The position numbers and the translations under genes are program-made. Below the pieces are notes generated by a model that worked only from the letters and a program-made list of their open reading frames with translations, did not search any database and was not told where the DNA came from. Positions 7,817 through 17,878 of a DNA stretch of 64,000 bases are shown in pieces. This stretch comes from an uncultured bacterium. Lineage in GTDB: Bacteria > Patescibacteriota > Saccharimonadia > Saccharimonadales > Saccharimonadaceae. The first letter of the stretch is position 1. Every line of letters starts with the position of its first letter. The stretch is taken from assembly GCA_903832635.1 (NCBI GenBank), contig CAILCF010000003.1, positions 1 through 64,000 on the forward strand, in the 5' to 3' direction.

Positions 7817-9763
7817 CTATAGTAGGCTAGTCGGATCCAGTTCGAATTGCCAATATTTACTTGGTAAGTATTTTAATACATCAATCAAATATTCACGTTT
7901 GGGACTTTTTAACACAATTTGCCAACGAAATGTACCATGCTGTCTTTCATAAAATGCAGGAGTTGGTCCAAATAATTGAACATTTGGGTTCGCTTTCAAT
8001 TGCAATTCTTTTATTAATTTTTTTGCATTACTTATTGCAGATGCCTCAGATTTATAAACACAGGTAAGTTGTAACAAGAAAGTAAATGGGGGGAACAATC
8101 CTTTCCTTCTTTCTTTCAAAGTATTTTTGTAAAATTCTTGATAATTTTGAGTCAAACCAAAAACAATACTTGGGTGAGTCGGTCGGTATGTTTGGACAAT
8201 AACCCGTGTCTCTTTATCGTTTCGTCCAACCCGTCCAATTACTTGGGCTAAAAGTTGATATGTACGTTCATTCGTATTAAAGTCAGGCAGCGATAAGCCG
8301 GTATCGGCTTGTATTACACCGACTGTTCGAAGATGTGGCAAGTCCAAGCCCTTAGCGATTATTTGTGTTCCTATTGCTATATCAATTGTGCCGTTGTATA
8401 AATCATCATATCTGTTATTTACAGCTTCTTCATTTGTGTTATCAGCATCAAAACGTGCGATATTTGCTTGTGGGAATAACTTTTTTAATTCAGTTTCGAT
8501 AAGCTTCGTTCCAAGCCCTTTATGAATAATATCAACACCACCACAACTTGGGCATAAAGTAGGTACAGATTCACTATATCCACAAATATGGCAAAGAAGT
8601 TGATGTTTATCGCCATGTAAAGTAAGTGGCAGGAAACATGTTTGACATTCAGCTATCCAGCCACAATCACTACAAAGAGTTGTATTTGCACTACCCCGTC
8701 GATTGTGAAATATTAGTGTTTGTTTATGTTCCTGAAGAGTGCTTAAGATTTGATTTACTAGTACTTTCGATAAAAACCGATGTCCAGTTAAAAGATTTGA
8801 ATGATTCGTCATATCGATTAGTGAAATTTTTGGAGGAATGCTCCCTGGTCTGGCGACAGAGTTAAGCGTCAAGACTGGAAGATTTGATTTTTCAGCCAAG
8901 TATCGGTCAGTGATATTTGGAGTAGCGCTACCAAATATAACCTTGGCTTTATGGAATCTTCCAAGCATTGTTGTAGCGCGCAAGGCAGAGTATTTTGGTG
9001 CCTGTTCCTGTTTGTAACCTGGCTCGTGAGCCTCATCAACAATAATAGTGCCAATATTTCGTAGCGGACTAAACAGTGCGGATCTTGGGCCGATTACGAT
9101 TCTTGGGGAAGTGCTTATTAAAGCTTGATGCCATATTGTCTGGCGTTCGGACTCTTTCATTTTTGAGTGTGTGACAAGTAAATTGTCAAAATGGTTTGAA
9201 AAGTCTGATATTAATTGTGAAGTTAGAGCAATTTCTGGCACTAGAATAATCACTGATTTACCAATCGAAATTGACTCTTTTGCGATTTTTATATATAGCT
9301 CAGTTTTACCTGAACCGGTAACACCTTGCAATAATAATGTTCCGGAATCTATTTTTGACAACGTATCTAATACATTTAACTGCTCTTTATTGAACACAAT
9401 ATTTGTTCGTTCTCGATTTACTATCGGTTTTTGGATATAAGTGGTGTTACGACGCTTTTTCTGGATTCCGACTGGAATAATCAGACGAAGAACAAGTGCT
9501 AATGGAGTTAAATAATATTTCGATAACCATAAAGATAACTCTAACAATTCGTCGGGGATTGGGTTTGACTCAATTATTGACAACACAGGCTTTGTTGGGT
9601 ATTTTGGTTTGGACGTAGTACGAAGTACAATTCCAACTATTTGCTTTTTACCCATTTCAATCATGACAATTTGGCCGATTAAAAGCGGGGTTTTTGATGA
9701 ATAAGTAAAAGTCTCGCTGTCAGAACGAATAATCTGTCTGGGTGCTACCTCGTAATAGTGCAT
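7817..9763 (-). CDS. priA: Primosomal protein N' (replication restart helicase PriA)
   Basis: GVTGSGKTELY, DEAH, zinc cysteines CSDCGWIAECQTC...CHICGYSE, helicase C motifs. Confidence 0.95.
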   Translation of the reverse strand: MHYYEVAPRQIIRSDSETFTYSSKTPLLIGQIVMIEMGKKQIVGIVLRTTSKPKYPTKPVLSIIESNPIPDELLELSLWLSKYYLTPLALVLRLIIPVGIQKKRRNTTYIQKPIVNRERTNIVFNKEQLNVLDTLSKIDSGTLLLQGVTGSGKTELYIKIAKESISIGKSVIILVPEIALTSQLISDFSNHFDNLLVTHSKMKESERQTIWHQALISTSPRIVIGPRSALFSPLRNIGTIIVDEAHEPGYKQEQAPKYSALRATTMLGRFHKAKVIFGSATPNITDRYLAEKSNLPVLTLNSVARPGSIPPKISLIDMTNHSNLLTGHRFLSKVLVNQILSTLQEHKQTLIFHNRRGSANTTLCSDCGWIAECQTCFLPLTLHGDKHQLLCHICGYSESVPTLCPSCGGVDIIHKGLGTKLIETELKKLFPQANIARFDADNTNEEAVNNRYDDLYNGTIDIAIGTQIIAKGLDLPHLRTVGVIQADTGLSLPDFNTNERTYQLLAQVIGRVGRNDKETRVIVQTYRPTHPSIVFGLTQNYQEFYKNTLKERRKGLFPPFTFLLQLTCVYKSEASAISNAKKLIKELQLKANPNVQLFGPTPAFYERQHGTFRWQIVLKSPKREYLIDVLKYLPSKYWQFELDPTSLL

Positions 9764-9854
9764 AAATCCAGTATACTCGAAATGAATGTAACGGTTTAGG
9801 CCGTGATAGTTAATAATTTATGAAAGACTAATAAAACTGCTAAACTAGACTTGT

Positions 9855-10511
9855 ATGTATTTCGAAAATCGTGAACAGGCTGGAAAATTATTGGCGGCAC
9901 AACTCGTCGAAAAATATCGTTATGACGATTGTACCGTAGTTGCTCTCAGTGATGGTGCTGTTGTAGTCGGAGAACAAATTGCCAAAGCGCTACACTGTTT
10001 GTTGACGTTGTTGCTAGTTGAAGACATCCAGGTCCCAGGTGAAGGGGTTAGTTTTGGGAGTGTAACCCAAAACGGTGGATTTACTTATAATGGAATGTTC
10101 TCTGTTGGCGAAATTGATGAGTATAGTAGCGAATATCACGGTTATCTTGAAGAACAAAAAAGACAGGCATTCCAAAGCATCAATCGCTTGCTTGGTGATG
10201 GTGGATATATTGACGAGGCAATGCTTCGAGACAGAGTCGTTATATTAGTTGCGGATGGATTTGATAGTGGATCGTCACTTGATGCTTCACTGGACTTTTT
10301 AAAGCCAATCAAAATAAAAAGGTTAGTAGTAGCAACGCCAGTTTCGACTGTTCAGGCAGTCGATAAACTTCACATCGCTGCTGATGAGATACATATTCTA
10401 GATGTAAAACAGAATTTTTTAGGGATTAACCATTATTATGAAACAAATATTATTCCTTCTCATGAAGAAATAATTACTAAAATAAACCATATTGTTCTGA
10501 ATTGGCGGTAA
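9855..10511 (+). CDS. Phosphoribosyltransferase-fold protein (degenerate active site)
   Basis: MYFENREQAGKLLAAQL start typical of PRTase-like proteins; VILVADGFDSGSS at PRPP-loop position. Confidence 0.65.
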   Translation: MYFENREQAGKLLAAQLVEKYRYDDCTVVALSDGAVVVGEQIAKALHCLLTLLLVEDIQVPGEGVSFGSVTQNGGFTYNGMFSVGEIDEYSSEYHGYLEEQKRQAFQSINRLLGDGGYIDEAMLRDRVVILVADGFDSGSSLDASLDFLKPIKIKRLVVATPVSTVQAVDKLHIAADEIHILDVKQNFLGINHYYETNIIPSHEEIITKINHIVLNWR

Positions 10512-10586
10512 TTTATCGTTGCATAATGTTGTAAGATTGTGCTACGATAGTTTAAAGCGAACAAGAAACTAAGCACAAGGGAGACT

Positions 10587-10886
10587 ATGTTAGACGTTTT
10601 TATTACATCTCGAGTCAGGCGTAAAATCGTTGTTGTTTATGCGAAGTATCCAGATTTTCATACTCATGTGCGAGGACTTGCAAAGCTCATCAAGGAAGAC
10701 CCGGGAAATATTCAACGTGAACTGAAAAGGTTGGAAAAAGTCGGTTTTCTGACAAGTGAAAAGCAAGGTAATACAAAAATCTACTCAACAAATAAACAAT
10801 TTCCAATTTTTAAAGAGCTTCAAGGCATTGTAATTAAATCTCAACAGCAAGCCGGTCGGAATAAACGTCCTTCTTCTGATATTTAA
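10587..10886 (+). CDS. ArsR/winged-helix transcriptional regulator
   Basis: RGLAKLIKEDPGNIQRELKRLEKVGFLTSEKQGNTKIYSTN wHTH pattern. Confidence 0.75.
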   Translation: MLDVFITSRVRRKIVVVYAKYPDFHTHVRGLAKLIKEDPGNIQRELKRLEKVGFLTSEKQGNTKIYSTNKQFPIFKELQGIVIKSQQQAGRNKRPSSDI

Positions 10887-10888
10887 TA

Positions 10889-12517
10889 ATGACATTGTTT
10901 GAAAGAATCCTTGATGCCAGGGGCCTCGACGCCAAATCACGGGCGTCATTTTTAAACCCAAAATACGAATCCGTTAATGACCCATTTTTATTACCCGACA
11001 TGGAGAAGGCTGTGAACCGGTTAGTATTAGCACATAAAAACCAAGAGAAAGTTGTTATTTACGGCGACTATGACATTGATGGACTCACATCAACTACACT
11101 TTTATTTAATTCACTGAAAAGTTTTGGTTTTAATAACCTCGAAATTTTTATACCCAATCGATTTGAAGAGGGTTATGGCCTGTCTGTAGGTGCCATCGAA
11201 AAATTCGCAAAAAATGGGGTAAGCCTGGTAGTCACGGTAGATTGTGGGAGTACGAGTGAAAAGGAGATTATCCAGGCGAATAAGCTTGGGTTAAATATAA
11301 TTGTAACTGATCACCATGACTGCCTAGGTTTACAAGTTCCGGCGTTCGCTGTAGTAAATCCGAAGTCTTTGGGTAATAAGTATCCATTTGTTGATTTGGC
11401 CGGCGTTGGTGTAGCTTTTAAATTTGTTCAAGCTCTTCAAACAAAACTCAGTGGGTTGCCAAAAGGTCATGAAAAATGGCTGTTGGATTTGGTGGCGCTT
11501 GGAACAGTTTGTGATGTTGTGAAGTTAACCGAAGAGAATAGGACTCTGGTATATTTCGGTTTAAGAGTACTAGCAAAAACAAAAAGACCAGGCCTTAGAG
11601 CGTTAATGGCAGTTTCAGGGGTTGATGCGGAAAATATTGATACACGCGCATTGGGCTATAGACTCGGCCCCAGATTGAACGCGGCGGGTCGCTTGGAAAC
11701 AGCTAAAAATGCAATGGATTTATTGATATCTGATGATCCATTGGTGGCTCTGAAGAAAGCTGAATATCTGGATGATTTGAATAGGGCAAGGCGTACAACA
11801 CAAGATAAAATATTTAAACAAGCACAAAAACAGGCAGAACTTTTTGCTAACGACCCAGTATTAGTAGTGAGCGGTAAAGATTGGAACCATGGCGTGGTAG
11901 GGATTGTTGCATCAAAACTTTTAGAGAAATACAAAAAGCCGACCTTTGTTCTGCAAGAAATCGGAGATGAATCACAAGGTTCAGCTAGGAGTTTTGGTGA
12001 TTTTAGTGTTATTGATGCGGTTCGAGAATCTAAACGATTAATCACCAAAGGCGGTGGTCATAAAATGGCAGCAGGCATTACATTGCCAACGAAAAATATT
12101 ACTAAATTCAGAAAACGAGTTAATGATTTTTATAAAAGTTTGAACTTAAAGGATCAACATCTTTTATTACTTCCTAATGCAGATGCAACCGCAGAACTAT
12201 CCGAAATAACCGAAGAATTAATTGGTCAACTGTCATCGCTTGAACCATTCGGTATTGGGAATTCTCAACCCGTAATCCAATGTGATAATTTAGAGGTATT
12301 AAAAGTTAAAAAAATGGGGGTCGATTCACAACATGTCAAACTGGACCTAGCGGATAAAAATGGTTTTGTGATGCAGTTTATATCTTTTAATGCTCCAGAT
12401 TCTTGTTTTGTTAATCTAGGTTCTTTTGTATCGGTTTGGTTTTCTCCGAATATAAATGAGTGGCGTGGAAGACGTTTAGTTGAAGGACAAATATTACATA
12501 TTGATACAAAAGTGTAG
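10889..12517 (+). CDS. recJ: Single-stranded-DNA-specific exonuclease RecJ
   Basis: VVIYGDYDIDGLTSTTLL, TDHHD, GRLETAKNAMDLL, DHH/DHHA1 GGGHKMAAG. Confidence 0.95.
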   Translation: MTLFERILDARGLDAKSRASFLNPKYESVNDPFLLPDMEKAVNRLVLAHKNQEKVVIYGDYDIDGLTSTTLLFNSLKSFGFNNLEIFIPNRFEEGYGLSVGAIEKFAKNGVSLVVTVDCGSTSEKEIIQANKLGLNIIVTDHHDCLGLQVPAFAVVNPKSLGNKYPFVDLAGVGVAFKFVQALQTKLSGLPKGHEKWLLDLVALGTVCDVVKLTEENRTLVYFGLRVLAKTKRPGLRALMAVSGVDAENIDTRALGYRLGPRLNAAGRLETAKNAMDLLISDDPLVALKKAEYLDDLNRARRTTQDKIFKQAQKQAELFANDPVLVVSGKDWNHGVVGIVASKLLEKYKKPTFVLQEIGDESQGSARSFGDFSVIDAVRESKRLITKGGGHKMAAGITLPTKNITKFRKRVNDFYKSLNLKDQHLLLLPNADATAELSEITEELIGQLSSLEPFGIGNSQPVIQCDNLEVLKVKKMGVDSQHVKLDLADKNGFVMQFISFNAPDSCFVNLGSFVSVWFSPNINEWRGRRLVEGQILHIDTKV

Positions 12518-12555
12518 TTGCATGTAAGATGTATCTCTGTTACAATACCCATTAT

Positions 12556-12768
12556 ATGGTACAAGTTACACGAAAAGACGAACGAGAGGCTAACGAGAAC
12601 ATTATCCGCCGATTTAACCGAAAGGTTCTTCAAAGCGGAGTTCTTGCTGAGGCAAAAACTGCTATGCGGTTTGCAAAACCAATTTCTAAACCCGAGCGTC
12701 GTAAAAAGGCGATTATCCGCAAAGCTCGTAAAGCAGAAAAATTTGATAAAACCCGACTAGGTTTGTAA
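12556..12768 (+). CDS. rpsU: 30S ribosomal protein S21
   Basis: MVQVTRKDEREANENIIRRFNRKVLQSGVL...KPERRKKAIIRKARKA; promoter TTGCAT-N17-TACAAT immediately upstream. Confidence 0.88.
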   Translation: MVQVTRKDEREANENIIRRFNRKVLQSGVLAEAKTAMRFAKPISKPERRKKAIIRKARKAEKFDKTRLGL

Positions 12769-12770
12769 AA

Positions 12771-13223
12771 GTGGTTTTGAAGGATAAAATCAACAGTGAC
12801 TTAAAAGAAGCGCTTCTTAGTGGTGATCATTTTAGGGCAGAAACCTTACGCGGAATAAAGGCAGTTATCTTGAACGAAGAAGTTGCTCAGGGAAAACGTG
12901 AAGACGGCATCGACGATAACGTAATCGAGCAATTGCTTGCTCGCGAACTAAAAAAACGGAATGAAAGTGCAGTAATATATGAAAATGCTCAGCGACCGGA
13001 ACTTGCCGAAAAAGAGCGAGCCGAAGCAAAAATTATTAGCGAATATTTGCCAAAGCAGGTTACGGAAGATGAAATTGAAGCAGTCGTAATACGTGTGATA
13101 AAAAATCTTGGGGTTTCTAAACAAAATGAAATGGGTCAAGTTATCGGTTTGGTAAAAAAAGAACTTGGAAACACGGCCGACGGAGCATTAATTGCTAAAA
13201 TTGTTAAAAATAATTTAAATTAA
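12771..13223 (+). CDS. GatB/YqeY domain protein
   Basis: LKDKINSDLKEALLSGDHFRAETLRGIKAVI ... EYLPKQVTEDEI ... MGQVIGLVKKEL. Confidence 0.9.
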   Translation: MVLKDKINSDLKEALLSGDHFRAETLRGIKAVILNEEVAQGKREDGIDDNVIEQLLARELKKRNESAVIYENAQRPELAEKERAEAKIISEYLPKQVTEDEIEAVVIRVIKNLGVSKQNEMGQVIGLVKKELGNTADGALIAKIVKNNLN

Positions 13224-13243
13224 TATCAATACAAGGGGGATAA

Positions 13244-13801
13244 ATGATTTTATTTTTCGGTCCAGCCGGTTCGGGTAAAAGTGTTCAGGGACAGATTCTC
13301 GCGGCTCGCAAAGAGGGGTGGCGATGGCTATCTATGGGCGAGTTATTAAGGGGCACTCACGATGCTGAACTCTATAAAATAATGCAAGAAGGTGGTTTGG
13401 TTCCTGATGAAAAAACCAATGAGATTATAGACGAAGCATTAAAAAGTTCAGATATTAACAAAATTATTTTGGATGGATACCCAAGAAAACTTAAGCAAGC
13501 AGAGTGGCTAATTGAACATCAAGAACAAAAAGGTAAATCAGTCAGTTTGGTTATTGTATTAGAAGTGCCGAGGGCCGAGATTATAAAAAGGCTAGAACTG
13601 CGTGGTCGTGCTGATGATACGCCCGAATCTATTAATGAACGGTTAATAACTTACCGTAAACAAATTTATCCAATATTAAATTATTTGACAGAACAAGGTG
13701 TCCATATTGCTCATATTGATGGTACCGGTTCTGTTGGACAGATTCACGATAGGATAATTGAAGAATTAGAATCTTGTAATCTTGGTCATCATGCAGGTTA
13801 A
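13244..13801 (+). CDS. adk: Adenylate kinase / nucleoside monophosphate kinase
   Basis: FFGPAGSGKSVQGQ, LDGYPRKLKQAEWL, RGRADDTPESINERL. Confidence 0.88.
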   Translation: MILFFGPAGSGKSVQGQILAARKEGWRWLSMGELLRGTHDAELYKIMQEGGLVPDEKTNEIIDEALKSSDINKIILDGYPRKLKQAEWLIEHQEQKGKSVSLVIVLEVPRAEIIKRLELRGRADDTPESINERLITYRKQIYPILNYLTEQGVHIAHIDGTGSVGQIHDRIIEELESCNLGHHAG

Positions 13802-14564
13802 ATTAGGATCAGTCCAACCAAAAAAGACCCCCGAACAAATCGAAGCGATGCGTAGCGGGGGTAAAATACTTGCAACGATATTTGAAGGGTTAAGACGTCA
13901 TGTTGCCGTCGGGATGAGTGAAATTGAAGCTGACTCTTGGGTTGAAACACAGATTAGAAAACACGGTGCAATTGCAACCTATAAAACCCAAGAAGTAAAC
14001 TTTCCTGGTGTTATTTGTATATCGGTAAATGATGAAATAGTCCACAGCTTTCCAACATCATACATATTCGAAAAGGGCGATGTCGTGAAATTTGATTTGG
14101 TTATAACCTATAAAGAAATGAAGGTTGATAGCGCTTTTACTATGGTTGTTGGTGAGGTGCCGACTGGGATTAAAAAACACTTGTTAAACTATACAGAACG
14201 AAGCTTGTATGCCGGGATTGACTCAATAAAAGGTCCGACGCGAACAGGAGACATCGGTGCGGCTGTTGAAGCGGTATTAAATGAAGGTAAATTGGGAGTT
14301 ATCAGAGATTTAGTGGGACATGGCATAGGCCAAAAAATGCAACAATCCCCAGAAATACCTAATTATGGTAAAAAAGGTAGCGGGACACTACTAGTTCCGG
14401 GGGACACGATTGCGATTGAACCAATGGCAACCTTAGGTGGTGAATCGATAAAAACAGAAGATGACGGCTGGACAATAAGTAGTCGTGACGGCAGTTTATC
14501 CGCGCATTTTGAACATACGGTTCTGATAACCGAAAACGGTACTGAAATTTTAACCAAATTATAA
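13791..14564 (+). CDS. map: Type I methionyl aminopeptidase
   Basis: KTPEQIEAMRSGGKILA, VVKFDLV, VGHGIGQKMQQSPEIPNYG, AIEPM, FEHTVLITENG. Confidence 0.94.
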   Translation: MQVKLGSVQPKKTPEQIEAMRSGGKILATIFEGLRRHVAVGMSEIEADSWVETQIRKHGAIATYKTQEVNFPGVICISVNDEIVHSFPTSYIFEKGDVVKFDLVITYKEMKVDSAFTMVVGEVPTGIKKHLLNYTERSLYAGIDSIKGPTRTGDIGAAVEAVLNEGKLGVIRDLVGHGIGQKMQQSPEIPNYGKKGSGTLLVPGDTIAIEPMATLGGESIKTEDDGWTISSRDGSLSAHFEHTVLITENGTEILTKL

Positions 14565-14610
14565 GCACTATCTCTAGGCAAAAAGTCCTATAAGCGATAT
14601 ACTCTTAGAT

Positions 14611-15849
14611 ATGCAAGAAGTTTCAAATAAATACGCCGTAGGTATTGATATCGGTACAACAACAGTTCGTTGTGTAGTCGGGCATATTGACGGCACAACA
14701 GGAGTGCCAACAATTGTTGGTGTCGGTGTGGCTCCAAACACAGGTATGCGTAAAGGAAATGTAGTTAATCTGGCGGGCCCGGCACAGGCTATAGACGACG
14801 CTTTGGGTGAAGCCGAGCGAATGAGCGGATATCAAGTTGACGCTGCAACAATAAGTATAAACGGATCACATATTTTAAGTACTCATGCGGATGGGATGAT
14901 TGCAGTCGGGAGTGCGAATCATGAAATTGTTGAAGAAGACATTATGCGGATTGAAGAAGTTGCAACTCTTGGGAAAGTTCCTGCAAACCGAGAAATTCTT
15001 GATGTCATCCCTCATGCCTACAAACTTGACGGTCAGGATAGTATAAAAAATCCGGTTGGCATGACTGGTACGCGATTGGAAATTGATGCACATGTTGTTT
15101 CCGTACTTACACCAAACTTATTAAATCTGCAAAAATCACTTGAATCCGCCAAAGTTACAACACATTCAATAATAGTTGCCGGAGTTGCTGCTGCTCGTGC
15201 GGTGTTAAGTGAAAGCCAAGTTGAAAATGGCGTTGTATTGATAGATATTGGTGGTGCGACGACAAATATTGCAATTTATGAAGAGGGTGATCTGCAATTT
15301 ACCGCAGTTATCCCAATTGGTGGAATAAATATCACTAACGATTTGGCAATTGGATTGAAAATTGATCAAGAGGTTGCAGAAAAGGTAAAAATCGAGCACG
15401 CATCAGCAGTTTTTAGGGGTAATTCATCAGGTGTCAGTTTAGAGCACGATGGTGAAATAATTAGTTTTTCAACATCTGATATCGACGAAATTGTCGAAGC
15501 TCGTTTGGAAGAGATTTTCGAAGCAATAAATAAAGAACTTACCCGAGCCGGACGTGCCGGGAAGTTACCAAGTGGGGTAGTTTTGACTGGTGGCTCTGCA
15601 AAACTAAAAGGTATTTCAGAATATACGAAAGAATCTTTGGGATTGGCTGCTCGTGTTGGGAAAGCGACCGGCTTCGGTGGCGTAGCTGACGATATCGATA
15701 AACCGCAATTTGCTAGCGCTGTAGGTTTGATGTTAATCGATTCGGAAACAGCTATCGGTCAACTAGGCACAAAAAAATTTAGCGGGAAAAATGCAATATC
15801 GGGCGGAGCCAATGTTCTATCGAAGATATTCAATCGTTTTCGCCCCTAG
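14611..15849 (+). CDS. ftsA: Cell division protein FtsA
   Basis: YAVGIDIGTTTVRCVVG, VLIDIGGATTNIAIYEEG, GVVLTGGSAKLKGI; adjacent ftsZ. Confidence 0.95.
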   Translation: MQEVSNKYAVGIDIGTTTVRCVVGHIDGTTGVPTIVGVGVAPNTGMRKGNVVNLAGPAQAIDDALGEAERMSGYQVDAATISINGSHILSTHADGMIAVGSANHEIVEEDIMRIEEVATLGKVPANREILDVIPHAYKLDGQDSIKNPVGMTGTRLEIDAHVVSVLTPNLLNLQKSLESAKVTTHSIIVAGVAAARAVLSESQVENGVVLIDIGGATTNIAIYEEGDLQFTAVIPIGGINITNDLAIGLKIDQEVAEKVKIEHASAVFRGNSSGVSLEHDGEIISFSTSDIDEIVEARLEEIFEAINKELTRAGRAGKLPSGVVLTGGSAKLKGISEYTKESLGLAARVGKATGFGGVADDIDKPQFASAVGLMLIDSETAIGQLGTKKFSGKNAISGGANVLSKIFNRFRP

Positions 15850-15909
15850 CGTTTTTTTGTTCAAGTGTTATACTAGATATTAAATAAGAAGATGGAGTGA
15901 ACAGAGATA

Positions 15910-17112
15910 ATGCCTGAATTAAAACCAAGCGATATACAAACATTTGCCAGCATAAAAGTCGTGGGAGTTGGCGGAGCGGGTGGTTCAGCAGTTAATAGAA
16001 TGAAAGATGCCGGTTTGGCTGGTGTGCAGTTTATTGCTATGAATACGGACGCACAAGCCTTACATAACAGTAAAGCTGACATAAAACTACATCTGGGTGG
16101 AACAACAACTAGCGGTCTTGGCGCCGGTGCAGACCCATCAATTGGTGAAGCAGCTGCCAATGAATCGCGAGATGAGATTCGTGATGTATTAACTGGGGCG
16201 GATATGGCTTTTGTTACTATTGGCGCAGGTGGTGGAACTGGTAGCGGCGCTGGCTATATTGTTGCCGAAATTGCACGCGAACTTGGTGTGTTGGTTGTTG
16301 GTGTTGCTACCAAACCCTTTAGTTTCGAAGGTGAAAAACGTCGTCAAAATGCTGAATGGGCGATTACTCAACTTGGTAAACATGTTGATACATTAATCAC
16401 AATTCCAAATGATCGACTGCTTCAAACGATTGATCGACGAACACCACTTTTAGAAACATTCAAAATTGCGGATGATGTTTTACGTCAGGGCGTACAAGGT
16501 ATTTCTGAGCTAATTACCGAACACGGTTTAATTAACCTGGACTTTGCAGACGTACGGGCGATTATGAGTAATGCCGGTTCGGCACTTATGGGTATTGGAC
16601 GCGCAAGTGGTGATAACCGTGCTGTCCAAGCAGCTCAACAAGCAATCGAGTCTCCGCTAATTGAAGTTTCAATTGATGGTGCCAAAGGTGTACTATTCAA
16701 TGTCACCGGTGGATATGATATGAGTATGAGTGAAATTCAAGAGGCAGCCGAGATTATTACTAGTGCTGTTTCACCTGATGCGAATATTATTTTCGGTGCA
16801 ACCTTAAAGGCTGAAATGGAAGATGAGTTGATTATAACCGTAATTGCAACTGGGTTTGATTCGGCATATTTCCACTCAAAAACTGCTAGTCTTGGTGAAA
16901 CCAAAAATGAACAAGACGATAATCCACAAGTTTCCGATGAAACGGTTGGTGGAATAAATTTAGATCTTGATCACAGTGAGTCCGCTACAATATTTGCGGA
17001 TGAGAATTCGGAAGATATATGGAATCAACCAAACGATGACGATGATGAATCAGACACTCCGGCATTTTTACGAAGACGTAAAAAGAACAAAAAATCGCAC
17101 GATAAGGAGTAG
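15910..17112 (+). CDS. ftsZ: Cell division protein FtsZ
   Basis: VVGVGGAGGSAVNRM, GAGGGTGSGA tubulin signature, C-terminal TPAFLRRRKK. Confidence 0.97.
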   Translation: MPELKPSDIQTFASIKVVGVGGAGGSAVNRMKDAGLAGVQFIAMNTDAQALHNSKADIKLHLGGTTTSGLGAGADPSIGEAAANESRDEIRDVLTGADMAFVTIGAGGGTGSGAGYIVAEIARELGVLVVGVATKPFSFEGEKRRQNAEWAITQLGKHVDTLITIPNDRLLQTIDRRTPLLETFKIADDVLRQGVQGISELITEHGLINLDFADVRAIMSNAGSALMGIGRASGDNRAVQAAQQAIESPLIEVSIDGAKGVLFNVTGGYDMSMSEIQEAAEIITSAVSPDANIIFGATLKAEMEDELIITVIATGFDSAYFHSKTASLGETKNEQDDNPQVSDETVGGINLDLDHSESATIFADENSEDIWNQPNDDDDESDTPAFLRRRKKNKKSHDKE

Positions 17113-17117
17113 ATCCA

Positions 17118-17582
17118 ATGCCAAAGTACAATATCGGTGACAGTCGAGTAATTGAGTCACGCGAAGTAAGTGATGGGGTTACAATCCGACGGCGTCGAGA
17201 ATCTCCTGATGGTAAAAGGTTTACGACATACGAAAGAATTGAGCGACCGAACTTGGCAGTTATTAAAAAAAGCGGAGTCAGGGAATTATTCGATCGTGAT
17301 AAATTATCAATTGCAATAAAGCGTTCAGTTGGTAAGTTTTTTGTATCCGAAGTAGAAATTGAAGAGATGATTGCCGAAATCGAGGATTCACTTTATGCAA
17401 TCGGGGAAAATGAAATCACTTCAAAACAAATTGGCGATATAGTTTTAGACGAACTACTTAAACGTAACGAGGTTGCCTACGTAAGGTTTTCAAGTGTTTA
17501 TCACAAATTTAAAACATTGGATGATTTCGTGAAAATACTCGAACAAAGAACGAATAAAAAAATTAACACCGAGATTAACTAA
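17118..17582 (+). CDS. nrdR: NrdR-like protein (ATP-cone) with cysteine-free N-terminal ribbon
   Basis: RVIESREVSDGVTIRRRRESPDGKRFTTYERIERPNLAVIKKSGVRELFDRDKL matches NrdR layout; zinc cysteines absent. Confidence 0.85.
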   Translation: MPKYNIGDSRVIESREVSDGVTIRRRRESPDGKRFTTYERIERPNLAVIKKSGVRELFDRDKLSIAIKRSVGKFFVSEVEIEEMIAEIEDSLYAIGENEITSKQIGDIVLDELLKRNEVAYVRFSSVYHKFKTLDDFVKILEQRTNKKINTEIN

Positions 17583-17842
17583 TGCGTGTTGTTGTACTTT
17601 ACAGAGATAATACCGATTATGCACGCACGGTTATTGAATTTCTTCATGACTTTGAACATCAAACAGGACATAGTTTAGAGATATTGGACCCGGACTCCCC
17701 AGAAGGTATGCTTTTTTGTGATACTTATGGGATTTTTGACTTCCCAACATTAATCGCTACCACCGAAGACGGTGTTATGCAAAATACCTGGAATGGATTA
17801 CCGTTACCTACTATTAGTGAGCTAAGTTACTACGTCCAATAA
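17582..17842 (+). CDS. Thioredoxin-fold protein lacking CXXC
   Basis: Conserved FPTLIAT cis-Pro loop; no CxxC. Confidence 0.55.
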   Translation: MRVVVLYRDNTDYARTVIEFLHDFEHQTGHSLEILDPDSPEGMLFCDTYGIFDFPTLIATTEDGVMQNTWNGLPLPTISELSYYVQ

Positions 17843-17878
17843 AATATTTGTCATAATCCAGATAAACAGATATAATAA

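Noticed and set aside
12518-12760. 80-aa ORF overlapping rpsU in another frame
   Set aside because: rpsU frame is unmistakable; the alternative frame has no family resemblance.
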